DNA of 64,000 nucleotides from contig VZSF01005560.1 in assembly GCA_013398295.1 (NCBI GenBank), positions 62,001 to 126,000 on the forward strand. The letters run 5' to 3'. Positions 51,853 through 63,090 of this stretch are shown piece by piece. This DNA is from Chionis minor. Taxonomy: Eukaryota; Chordata; Aves; Charadriiformes; Chionididae. Each line of letters begins with the position of its first letter. The first letter of the stretch is position 1. Position numbers and translations under genes: made by a program. Under the pieces are notes generated by a model that was not told the origin of the DNA, did not search any database, and worked only from the letters and a program-made list of their open reading frames with translations.

Positions 51853-54415
51853 CTATTTTTGTCTTTAATGAGGATGCTAGGTCTTTATCAGACCTGCCTA
51901 TGTCTTCTCAGTAGAGTACAGAAGGTTGAATTTGGTTGCCCTAAAACAAAGAGCTGTGATGCTTCTTCTCCTGGGACAGGAAAAGCCGGAGGAGCCAGAG
52001 GGAGTAGGAGAGGCCAGAGAAATCCAGCTTGCTGCTCCTGTTCTCTCCAGACACCTGCAGGGAAGTAGGCAGAGCAATTTCTGCTGCTGTTGGAAGGGTG
52101 AGCTCCCATCCCGTGTACCCATCCTCCTCCAAGAACAACCTCTTTTGCACACACTCTCACCCATGCCTTCACAGGGGCAGCAGCAGCAGCCAGCCTGGCT
52201 TTCCAGGGTTCCCAAATGGGAAAAGTAGGCAGCAGTGCCTCTGGCCATGCTGCTGCCCCAGCAGCCTGGTCTCCTGGGGAGCAGCGTGGTATGCCCGGGC
52301 TCAGAGCCAACCTTGAGCTTCAAGGATGCTTTTAGTTGATGGAGTAATCTTCCACTGCCTTTGGGGGCCCATTGCCCTGAGAGCAAGCGTGATACCTCAC
52401 TAGCCCCTTTCTGTAAACACTGTAGCAGAGATGACAACTGCTTCTTGCCATTCAGGGATTCCCCTCTTCAGAGTGCATATTCTGTTATGAAAAATGAGTA
52501 AAAAATCGTCTAATCTTTGTAACCGCATGAGTCCCTCTTGACGTGTAACTCATTACCAACAGACAATCTGGCATTTTTATGAGCTCTTAAGGTTTGAAAC
52601 TGGTTTGTATTGCACGTTGGAACAACACCCATATCTTTTTGGTTTCAAAAATGGCACGCTATCAAAACCATCTTTTTTAGATCAATAATAACAGGTTTTC
52701 ATTTCAGATCTCTATTCCTATCTGCCATCAGAAGTGACCGGAGTGCCCTGGATCTCATAAACCTTTCTATTGCAAAAACTTCCTCAAAATCAATACTTCA
52801 TTGCAGAAATGTCTTTCCAGACAGTCCTATATTCTCCAGGATATTCTTAAAGTAATAGAAAAAGGTTAAGAGTTTCTTTTATTTGAACTGATAGATGAAT
52901 ATTTCAGAACTGGTAATATGCTTTAATAGAGTTGTTCTGATACTTACCTAAGGTGCTAGTGAAACAATGTTGGGAGGGTTGAGTTTGTACTTCTGACTAA
53001 CTTACTACTGAAAACAGGATGTCACTGAAGGTTCTCTAAGCCCATGAAGCAACAGAGAAAGAAGCAGGACAATAATTCTCAAAAATTAGAAACAGTATGT
53101 GGAGATTTCACAGTGGTCTGGAACACCAAGGAGAAGAATGAGACCAAAAACATCCAGGTGTCTGCATATAAAATAAACAACAGCTCACAATTCAGACTGA
53201 CATACGACTGATACGTGGAGAAAAGAGCTAAAGTACAGGTAAAGTAACTCAGACAATAACTTTCCAGTGCAATTTTAGCCGGAATGAGCGAATGATTGCA
53301 TCGACTGATAAATTAATTCTTCAGACAGCCAGAAACACTCTGAAGGAATTCGAAGGCAGACTTAATATTGAGATTATTGGAGCAAGCAGGATAGTGACGT
53401 TCAGGAAAGTGGTTATATTCTTGGTGTTTGTAGTGGCAGACTTTGACCAATCAGGCATATCTATATACAGTGACACAGAGGAACATTTATATCACCACCT
53501 ACAGAAGATGCTCTATATTTATAACAAGATTCTCCAGCCCTTGCTGTTCTCTTTTGCATCCTCCCACTTCTTTTATTCAAGTAAGAAGAGAGAGATAGTC
53601 TAAAAGATATGTGAAAAGGATCACAAGTTTTTCAAAAATGCAAGAATCTAAAAGTGCCTCCTGTGCATTTTGTAAATGTAACTGGCAGGCCATTCACCAA
53701 TCAAGCCACTGGATTTCTAATGCCAAGTGGCTGGTGTAGGAACTGCAGTCAGAGGTGACCATAAATTCCTAACACACATTCACTTTCCCCCACACCTGAG
53801 AGCACAGTGTCTGATTGACACAGCCACCTTTAGAGTGAGGAGTGCTTGTTCATGTTTGGACAGGTGTCGTCAGTGGTGCTCTGTGTCCTGCTGTCCTGAT
53901 CCCTGGGAATGTGCCCTCAGCCATCACCTAACTCCAAATCAACATGAGAGATAGGCCATTCCTCCAGTTCTCTAGGGGAAAGAAGCCCAGGTGAGCACAG
54001 AAATAGGGAGGTGGGCTGTGGTGTACACCATTAAGTCCCCTGTTGTGGGAAGGCAGGGCACAGGTCTGTGGGGAGCACTGGGGAGTGTATTTACTCTGTG
54101 GCATAGCCACTTTTCGCTGCACCCTTTCCATGCATGTCACCAATGACTCACTGCCTCTTTTCCATGCCTCAGCCATGCTGGCAGAGGGGAATACAGCACC
54201 CTGGTGGAGCAGATTGAAGGAAGACAAGAGAACCTATGTTGGCATATAGGAGCTTCAGCTACTCATCCTCTCCAAGACCCTAGCAACCACCAGCCAAAGC
54301 AGAATGGCCCTTGCCCTCCCCAGATATGATGCAACTCTTGGGGTTTTTTTGTTTGTTTTCTGTTATTTCTTTTTTTTCACCTGTCCCTCTTTTTCCTCCC
54401 TTAGTTTTGGCATGA
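51853..54415. other. Unique sequence including a GC-richer patch
   Basis: The part from about 51940 to 52420 is GC-richer, with frames open at the same time on both strands (longest 179 codons, minus, 52437-51898). Their coexistence and lack of domain resemblance argue for composition, not coding. The rest (52430-54415) is ordinary AT-rich sequence. The frame at 53292-53603 (103 codons, +) has no recognised family. Confidence 0.5.
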
Positions 54416-54564
54416 CAGATTGTATTGGGTTTATGTGGCTCACATGGCTCAACCCAAGAGTCTTTTGTTATATTTTCCCTCTCCCTGTCCAGTTGAGGAG
54501 GGCTAGTGATAGAACACCTTTGTGGGTTCCTGGTGGCCAGCCAAGGTCAACCCAACACACAGAT
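54416..54564 (+). mobile_element. Internally deleted solo LTR with 5-bp target duplication
   Basis: The LTR occupies 54421-54559. It starts TGTATTGGGTTTATGTGGC and ends CCAAGGTCAACCCAACACA, which are the typical ends of an avian ERVL-like LTR (TG...CA). The exact 5-bp duplication CAGAT flanks it at 54416-54420 and 54560-54564, the length expected for this class. At 139 bp it is much shorter than the several hundred bases usual for such LTRs. The U3 core, TATA box and poly-A region are missing, so a large internal deletion occurred before or after insertion. No internal genes are present. Confidence 0.88.
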
Positions 54565-57500
54565 GTAGTTTTGTATTGCTGTAGATCTGGCTAGTCATCT
54601 GTTTTGGAATTTTTTAATGTTAAATAAAGTTTAATGCAAGCAAGGTGAGTACTTCCACTCTTCTTGAATCCTCATAGAGGTGCAATTGGTTAAGAAAAAT
54701 AACATTTTGAACATTTTAATTTTAAGGAAAAAAAGGTGAGACACTTCAGCTAGACACCTGTGTGTGCTTTCAGAAACATGCATCCCCCAGCATCTTCAGC
54801 AGCTTAAGTTATACAGTCTCCCACCTCTTTGGCATCCCCAGCTCCCTGGGTCCACTACATGGGAAACAGGTGCCTGAGCCAGTGGTGCAAATGCCACTCC
54901 TGAAGCTGGTCTACACCCAGTGCTGGCACCAGGCCACCAACAGCTGTAGCACTGAGCATTGAAACATATAAATCTCCCTTTGAAACTTGCCTCATGTCTC
55001 CTGGGATGATAATTCAACTCCTCTGAAATTCACCTCCTCTGATATTAACTTTCTTCCGGCAGATCCTGGGAGACTACTTGTTTTAAACTCTTCTGTTTTC
55101 ACAAAAGGTTTTAGACTTGAAGAAGCTACATTTCATGAGGTAAAAACAGTTTTGCTGAAAAAAATTACAATCTACGCAGGACAATGATGCATTCTTTCCT
55201 CCTACTTGCCTCATTCACTAAAGAAAATAGAAACCAGTTGGAAAGAGTTGGATGTCTTTTTGTGTGAAAACCACTTGGGACCTTCCTGCGAGCAGGAAGA
55301 GAAAGCATGGGATTGAAGAAAGTGGGCTGCCTTTCTCACCTCCTCTGTAATATGCAAGACTGGATTCTTGTTACCGCCTACCAGCGCAATTCAGTGCTGA
55401 TGTAGTTTACAGATTTCCATTTTGTTAATTCTATTTGTCTTACAAGCCCTGTGCTCTTGTCTGCTTACAGGAGGTGAGTCTGGACAAGTCTCAAGCAGAG
55501 TGAGAGCCATGTTAACACAAATATGATTAAAATTGTCATCAAAATCAAAAGCATTGTTCTGTTTGCAGGTTAGGAGCCACATTACTTTTCCATCCTCTCA
55601 AAGACCTGTTTGTACTATTTTCTTCTCCCTGAGCTATGGAATCCATGCAGCTGCACATCTGTGACTTTTCAGGGGTTATTTGAGCAGGTCTTCCTTTGTG
55701 CTTGGGACATCAGCTCAAGCTGTTTAAATTTAGAAACAGAATATTCTCCCAACAATAACTTTAGTTGAATTAAATAGTAGTTATTAGCAGGCACAGGCTC
55801 ATCAGGGAAGTTCTTCTCTGTCACCAAGATGAATAGCACTGGAGAATTATTCTAAAATTTCTAGACACATGTCGAGTCTTCTTCATTTCAATCAATTAAC
55901 GCAGGTCCCTGTTAACACTAGTTCCAGTTGATAAATTACTACAGTTTGGGGACTACAGCAAAGGCTGTACCTATCTTTTATTTTTAAATTATTTGAATTA
56001 ATTAGTCTTCTACAGATTATACCACTGCACTCCAAGGAATTCTCCAGGTGGGCAGTTCGATGGCACATCTGACTTCCAGAGCTACTAAAATAATTCAGAT
56101 TAATTATACCAGTATTTAGCTAGTCATCATAGTCAGCTGAGATGTAAAAAACTCAAAACACTGACATGTCACATACACAAAGAAGAGAGGGAATAAAGAA
56201 AGCAGCCGAAAATATTAGATGTCTATTGTTCATATGCTAATGCACGATAGATATGAAGATTATTATGAATAGTACTATTCATTCTTATGTATAGCATCTA
56301 AGTATAGCATCATTATTTCCTGAACTTTCTTTAGAATAAATGTGAGAAAAAACTTTAATGAATTCTCCTTAGAAATCAGTTTTGGTGGCAGCTAGTGTTC
56401 AAAAAATGTAGCAGGTTTTTTTTTCCTCCAACATAAAGACAAGGACTCGAATGATTCATAGGAAAAAAGTCATGAATTTCTCTGTATTTCATAGAGACAC
56501 TCTCTACATATCCTAGAGCTGTCATAGAGCACAGTCAGCTCTTAAAATATACGTAGTTTAGAACATTTACTCCTGCAGTTTATGAAATAAATACACACTG
56601 CCCTCTCCCTGGATCTTCTTTAACAGTTTGCTTAATTCTGTTATGTGAGCTTTGATCATGAATGTAGATGCCTGAGTACTTTATGGAAAAATTAATTAAC
56701 TGAAATGGAAGACAATTTGCCAAAACATTTTCAACATATTTTCTGAGATACAGAAAATAAAAATCCACATTTTCATTTTGAAACCAGAACATGCTTAAAA
56801 TGCCTAAATAAATGCATTTTCAAGACATATCATTGGATTCTGAAGGTGAAAACAAACAGCATCAGTACCAAGCTGCAATATTCCATATCCCTGCTCAAGT
56901 ATTTCTATACCTGTTGCAGTCTTACTTTTTCTGACAGATCGCACTTATGCTTTTTCAATTCTCAAAAAAAGAGGCAAGACAAAAAAGGGAACATGGAGAT
57001 ATCTGAACGGTTTTTATTTGGTGGCTAACCAGAGCCCTCAGTAAAAAGGAGTATTCTTCTCTGTCTTAAGTTTGCTGCTACATCTCTACATAAATCTTCT
57101 AGGTAATCACATATGGCACTATCCTGCAAGATGGCAGGTGCTCTGTGTGAGATGCTCTGTTTTCTGAACATTGAGTGGGAGTTGAGAAGTGGTTTGGACT
57201 GTGTTACACTATGATGAGAAACTGAGCAAGAATTGTTTATTTTCATGTTTACAGTTCTGACTTAGTTGAGAAGGAAAAAAAAGTAAAATAGGCAGGGAGG
57301 GCTAATTAAACTCAAATGCCTGCAATTATTTGACCCCTTTGGGAGGAGACAATCAGCCTATCCTTCATAACAATTCAGAGTGCTTGAAAACAGAGGCAAC
57401 GTGTATGCTTAGCCTTTTTTTTCAGAAATCCCTTTCCAGGAGGTTCTTACAGAAGATCCAAGATTCATTTAATATGAAAAGTTCAGAACAGTTTGTCCAG

Positions 57501-59683
57501 CTAAAAAGATGAAGCACTTTGGAGAGGATTAGCTCCAGCAAGAGACAGAGGAGCAAAAAAAGCCCCACTGGCTAGGAAACATTTCCTCTTCTGTACTTCC
57601 TAGTCTTTGATATCAAAGCAAGAATTACACTTTGAGTGAGATGAAAACATGTTCTTGATGTTCTGGTATCCCTGGCAAGAATGGGCCCTGGTGCAGAGAC
57701 AGCAATCCAGGAGCCTGACTGATGAAACTTCGTGATGCTGAAGCAGGGAGCAGGTGCCAGCAAGTTGGAAAGCTTCATGAGGGAATAATGCTTTCTTGTT
57801 CAGTCACCGAAAGGGAAATTATTGCTAACAAGCTAACAGTTGTTGTTCTATTTAAATTACCCTTGTAAAATCATCTTTTCTGACACCTATTCCCTATACT
57901 ACGTCTAAACAACACATGAGCAGGCAATGCACCATCCAACAAGTTAAGCAAGACAGCTGTAAGTGCAGGCAGCTTGCAGACGATTCTTTTTTATGATACA
58001 TGGTAATGAGCAGTGCTCTTTCTAGAAGTGTAATGATTTCTGTTGACTTCATTCAGTGGGCATTAATATAAGTCTGAAAATAAAAATCCTTATTAAAAGC
58101 TTGTTCCATAAGCCAGGGCACTATGACTGGTGAAAGACTTATATGGGATTTTATTGGGGCTTTAACACACATTCTGCTATAACTTCAATGGGGGTTGTCA
58201 GATATGCTCTGAATCACTGGGAGAGTCAAAGTGAAAGTGGCAACTTCTGCACACTTTAGATGATAAGAGTGTATGACAATTTGAATCCAACAGATGGTCC
58301 TAATTAAGACAGAGTTGTAGCCCACCCTTCATCTATTAGAGCAAGCATCATTGCTTTTGGGTCTCTTTTCCCACCATTGCTTTAGGAGTGCTGGAACAGA
58401 GTCAGTGACCATCTTTCATACCAGCACAGGAAGAAGGCATGGCCTCAAACAGGCATGTCTCTTTGTGCACTCATGCAAGCCTAATTATAATCTGCCTAAT
58501 AAAGTCTGCATCTGGTTTTGGTTATCCTCAAGCCCCTGACTCAAAAATCCCTGCAGAACATTTTCCTGGCTTTACCAGTTCTCAGATCTCTCTGTACTGG
58601 CTTCATGTTGCCTTTACCATGACAATGATGAGAAGAAAGATGAAAACGAATTTACCTGAAACTCTTGTTTTCTAAAAGTAAACCTCCTAGAAGGCTGCCT
58701 TCATCCTTTAAAATGTGCGTGAATTACTAACATTTTCAATTATTTAAAAATAAGACAAATTTTACTAATTTCTCCATCACTTGGTGGCTATGTATTTGCC
58801 TAATTATTGCAGTTATGAGCCGTAATACAAGAGACTTCTTTTAGAAGCTCACCTTGAAAAAGAAATGAACAAAAATAAAATGCAACATAAAACGAAATCC
58901 CCACCAAAAGAAAACAAGAATCTGCAGTAAGTAGCAAGAACATAGGCAAAGATATAATACTTAGAACATGAACAATTCACCATAAATAATTCTTTTAGTA
59001 GTGAATAAATGAATGTAAGGGCTGTCTGAACCTAAAATATAGAATAATAGAGAGTCACTGTTCAATAGAGACCCTGCTAAAATATTCCTGAATTATGTGA
59101 AATTCTAAAGCATTTTGTCACATCCTTTTTTATCTTGATTTTGCACAAGTCCAGATTTAATGGAAAACCTGTTCTTTAACCTAAAGCAGTAATTTAAAAA
59201 GGAGTTCTCAATCCATCAAAATTAAATTCTAATATTCTTTTAATTCATGTGTGATGAAGAGTTTGCCTTTTCAGCTTTGATGATAGGGTTGCATGAGCTC
59301 CATATAAATGGTTTTAACTGAAATTTGGGACATAGGAGCAAGACTGGGGTGTAATTTTTGCACTGCATGAAACCATTCAAGTTTTAAAGCCTGTGCAAGG
59401 TACAAGGAGTATGAAAAATGCCAAGCTTCTGCTATTATCTGGAAATTCATATGTACTCAGAGGGGAATTCCCTCTGTTTTCACTCTTTCTATCGTGACTT
59501 TTTAAAAATTGAGGTCCTGGGATAAAAATCTTGATACCTATTGGAAAACAAGAATGTGAACAACAGAAGCTGGCGAGCTATTAGTTTTTTGGGTGTCATG
59601 CTAACTTAGGCAGGCATTCTAAGGGTACAGATCCTGCAAATGCTTATGTTTGAATAATGCAGAGTTCACAAGCCCTCCTACAG
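54565..59683. other. Unique AT-rich sequence, no gene recognised
   Basis: No gene or dispersed repeat is recognised in about 5.1 kb. Short frames on both strands (60-80 codons) show no domain. The stretch leads to the candidate exon at 59684. Confidence 0.55.
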
Positions 59684-59808
59684 AAGTTAGACTCCATAAA
59701 AGAAAACTCGCCAGCAGAATTTGTTGAGAGTACCCAGCAATCCTCACAGACCAGTGCTGCAGACGGTGGCCAGGAGGCCCAATCACAATACAGCAAATCT
59801 TTGAACAA
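59684..59808 (+). CDS. Candidate internal coding exon, function unknown
   Basis: This is a possible 125-bp internal exon. A pyrimidine-rich acceptor (CCCTCCTACAG) ends at 59683 and a GTATGA donor starts at 59809. Between them one frame is open, as part of a longer open stretch (59654-59872). It encodes about 41 residues rich in S, Q and E (starting KLDSIKENSPAEF and ending QSQYSKSLNK). The composition looks more like a disordered protein segment than the hydrophobic or lysine-rich translations of the surrounding AT-rich DNA. I do not recognise the protein. An alternative acceptor (AATGCAG) ends at 59662. The exon could equally belong to a non-coding RNA or be chance. Only conservation or transcript data can decide. 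Confidence 0.3.
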
Positions 59809-61743
59809 GTATGAATCAGGAATGTGTCATCTCTTCATTATCATAAAATGTCCTAAATCATTTTGTTTAACTTAACTGAAGCTTTGAAAGGCAACAGGAA
59901 TTTATACAGTCTTCAGCTGAATTGATGTCCTGCTCAAAAATGTGTTATGCTCAGAGCAAACTGGTGTTCATAAGAAACATGAGGTATACACATTTTTAAG
60001 GAATTGTTGGTATGTTATACAAAATTGGAGGAGCAACTCCTCTTAGGAAGACAGAGGGAGAAGAATGAGGGTGGATAGAAGTCTGTAGATATCTGCTGGA
60101 CAGCACAAGAGCTGACTCAAGCTGAGGGTTTGCATCAGGGTACACTCATGAGTGTGTAGGTTTTGTAACATTCTGGTGCATTTCTATTGAAAACTATTTT
60201 TAAAGACAGAATTACAACTGAATTGAGACAAACAAGAGTATGTTTATGCATTAAAAAAATGCTTGACTCTGCCTCAGTGGGATGAGCCCACTCTGGGGAA
60301 ACAGGGTTTTTGAGAAGGAAATGATGCCAAACATATCTTATTTTTATCACGTGGGTTTTGTATGGACTGCTTGTGGCATCAAACTGAATTTAAAACTAAG
60401 AACCACTCCAAGCAGCTGTGGACTATCAGCAAGCCAGTGGCAAACAGAGTGGTATGTAGTGTCAGCTGGAACTGGTGCACCACAGCCATAAACAGCTTAG
60501 CATAGGAACCCCAGTGTGACCTCTGCAGAAAACCTGATGCTAGCAATGCTAAGAAGGTTTGTGTAGCTCTGGAAGCAGACCACACTAAGGGGGCAACAAC
60601 TTAGTAGTTGGACTCCTGTGACTACATTTATACAGCTAAACAAAACAGGGTGCGGAGGAAGCTTCATCATTATTCATCCCTACTGCTTAACCGAGTGCAC
60701 ACTGTTCCCTTAGTTTTAGGCACTCAGAGGCTAAGCAACCAGCACACTCCGAGGCAATCCCTGGGCCCAGTTTGAGGGCCAGTGTGTGTGCCAAGGACCA
60801 TTGCAAAAGCAGAATACACAAGACATTTGAATCCCCCCACAATTCACCAGTGCAATCAAAATACCTCCGGTTTCATGCTATGAAAAAAACCACCACAAAA
60901 CAGTTAGATGGGCTGTACACAACTCGAGCATTATTTCAGTGACTTTGAACTGAAACCCCCCCTAAATATATACACATACAACAAGTAGTGTTGGTGTCTG
61001 TGGACCACAGGAGCATCATACAAGAGCAACGCAGAGACTCAGGGCAACTGCTGTGGAGTACGGATGCAGTACCATTTTGTTGGAGGCCACCTCTGGCACT
61101 GCTTTATTTAGCTTTACAAATGTAGCCTTTGAGAGAGGAAGGGCTCAGCACAAAGAAGAGGACCATCCTGTTCCTGGTGCTGAGGCGGTCTGGAAACTGG
61201 GAGCTTTCTGCTCTCTGCTCTCTGACAGCTCCACAAAAGGATTGGTTACCCTCTTCCACAACTCTCCTAAAGCTCTGCTTATTTAAAACCATTTGTTTAA
61301 CTCCTTAGTTGAGACTGGAAAAGGCTTGTTGGCTACTGAACCTCACTCTGTTTTCTGTGGGGACCCTTAAGCCAAAGAACACGAAAGATTGTCTGCAGAT
61401 TTTGTTGCTGTCGTATTCCTGGCAGATGGCTTATAGAGGTCATCAGCTGAATCTCGGAGAATAGGTAGTAAGAAATATGAGGTGAGTTCGGAAAAGAGTT
61501 ATTTTGAGGGACATATTTATTTTATATTAGATTTTAGGATTTACTTGAGATAGTGGGTAAAATATGAATACAAAGATATACAGGGAATGTATGGTAAAAC
61601 AGGTATCAGATAAGAACTCCTGGTAACCAACAGGGAGGAAGCAGTAGTTTAGTGCTATTGCCTGTCACTTCTGGCTGTGAGTTGATCTAAGGAAATTAGT
61701 TTGTTGGCCATATGCTCTTTTCCAGTCATGCACACCAAAATTC
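59809..61743. other. Unique sequence, no gene recognised
   Basis: No partner exon for the candidate at 59684 is recognised in this stretch. Short frames around 60282-60585 and 61053-61292 overlap on both strands and have no family resemblance. The last 46 bases (61698-61743) recur after the N at 63090. Confidence 0.5.
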
Positions 61744-63089
61744 ACAGTATCACAGAATGGTAGGGGTTGGAAGGGACCTTCAGAGATCATCTAGTCCAAG
61801 CCCTCTGCTAAAGCAGGTTAGTTCACCTAAAGCAGGCTGCGCAGGATCAGATCCAGGTGAGTTTTGAGTATCTCCAGAGAAGGAGATTCCACAACCTCTC
61901 TGGACATCCTGTTCCAGTGCTCTGTCACTCTCAAAGTAAAGAAGTTTTTCCTCATGTTCAGACAGAATTTCCCGTGTTCCAGTTTGTGCCCGTTGCCCCT
62001 TGTCTTGTCACTGGGCACCACTGAAAAGATTCTGGCCCTGTCATCTTAATACTCGCCCTTTAGATGTTTATAAGCATTGATGAGATCCTCTCTCAGTCTT
62101 CTCTTCCCCAGGCTAAACAGACCCAGGTGTCTCAGACTTTTCTTATAACAGAGATGCTCCAGTCCATCAATCATTTTCGTGGCCCTCTGCTGGAGTCTTG
62201 CCAGCAGTTCCTTGTTTTTCTTGAACTGGGGAGCCCAGAACTGGACACAGTACTCCAGATGTGGCCTCACCAGGGCAGAGTAAAGGGGGAGGATGACCTC
62301 CCTTGACCTGCTGGCCATGCTCTTTTTAATGCACCCCAGGATATCATTGGCCTTCTTGGCCACAAGGGCACATTGCTGCCTCATAGTCAACTTGCTGTCC
62401 ACCAGGACTCCCAGATCCTCCTTTGCAGAGCTGCTTTCCAACAGATTAACCCCTAACTAGTACTGGTGCATGGGGTTATTTGTCCCTAGGTGCATGACCC
62501 TACACTTGCCCTTGTTGAAGTTCATTAGGTCCATCTCTGCCCAACATGGCAGCACAGCCTTCTGGTGCATCAGCCACTCATTCCAGTTTTGTGCCATCAG
62601 CAAACCTGATGAGGGTATACTCTGTCCCCTCATCGAGGTCATTGATGAATATGTTGAACAAGACCGGACCCAGTACTGACTCCTGGGGAACACCACTAGT
62701 TACAGGCCTCCAACTAGACTCTGCACCACTGATGACAACCCTCTGAGCTCTGCCATTCAGCCAGTTCTCAATCCACTTCACTGTTTGCTCATCTAACCCA
62801 CACTTCCTAAGCTTACCTATGAGGACGTTATGGGAGACAGTGTCAAAAGCCCTGCTTAAGTCAAGGGAGACAACATCCACTGTTCTCCCCTTGTCCATCC
62901 ATCCAGTCATGACATCGTAGAAGGCTATCAGATTAGTCAAGCATGATTTCTCCTTGGTGAATCCATGTTGACCACTCCCAATAACCTTTTCTTCCTCTAC
63001 ACGCTTAGAGACGACATCCAGGATAAGCTGTTCCATCACCTTTCCAGAGATGAAGCAGAGGCTGAATGGCCTGTAGTTTTCCAGGTCGT
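61744..63089 (-). mobile_element. CR1 LINE, longest copy, cut by the sequence gap
   Basis: This minus-strand CR1 is about 1.35 kb. The 3' end lies at about 61744 and has a variant tail (complement CATTCTGTGATACTGTG) rather than repeated ATTCTATG. The 3' UTR block GGTTGGAAGGGACCTTCAG follows, and then the ORF2 coding region up to the N at 63090. There the element stops abruptly inside the reverse transcriptase (just before LENYRP), although a CR1 would normally continue. The missing 5' part is therefore a gap effect, not proven truncation. Confidence 0.95.
61827..63089 (-). pseudogene. CR1 ORF2 reverse-transcriptase relic
   Basis: This frame would encode the C-terminal two thirds of the LINE reverse transcriptase that copies its RNA at the target site. 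Visible in order are LENYRP at the left break, QHGFTK, the [13 protein letters not shown] box with its aspartate at about 62860-62862, then KWIENWLNG and the [11 protein letters not shown] box (usual form PQGS). The FADG box at 62593-62604 should read FADD, so the second catalytic aspartate is replaced by glycine. Downstream are a TGA at 62578-62580, a small deletion with frameshift near 62545-62555, a TAG at 62457-62459 and a TAA at 62046-62048. C-terminal motifs such as [13 protein letters not shown] and [14 protein letters not shown] remain. It is inactive. Confidence 0.9.
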
Positions 63090-63090
63090 N
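63090..63090. other. Single-N sequence gap
   Basis: This is the only ambiguous base in the window. Left of it the sequence is inside CR1 ORF2 (...CCAGGTCGT). Right of it the sequence restarts at the unique DNA seen at 61698. A single N used as a joint between two contigs is the simplest reading. The frame that appears to cross it on the minus strand (62578-63183) is an artefact of the joint. Confidence 0.95.

Noticed and set aside
51898..52437. Minus-strand 179-codon open frame overlapped by 95-140-codon frames on both strands
   Set aside because: Several phases on both strands are open together in a GC-richer patch, which is expected from low stop-codon density. The translation shows no domain and is rich in low-information S, C, L and G runs.
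62046..62306. Plus-strand frames of 60-80 codons across the CR1 (also at 63457-63699)
   Set aside because: They are antisense shadows of the CR1 ORF2 relic.
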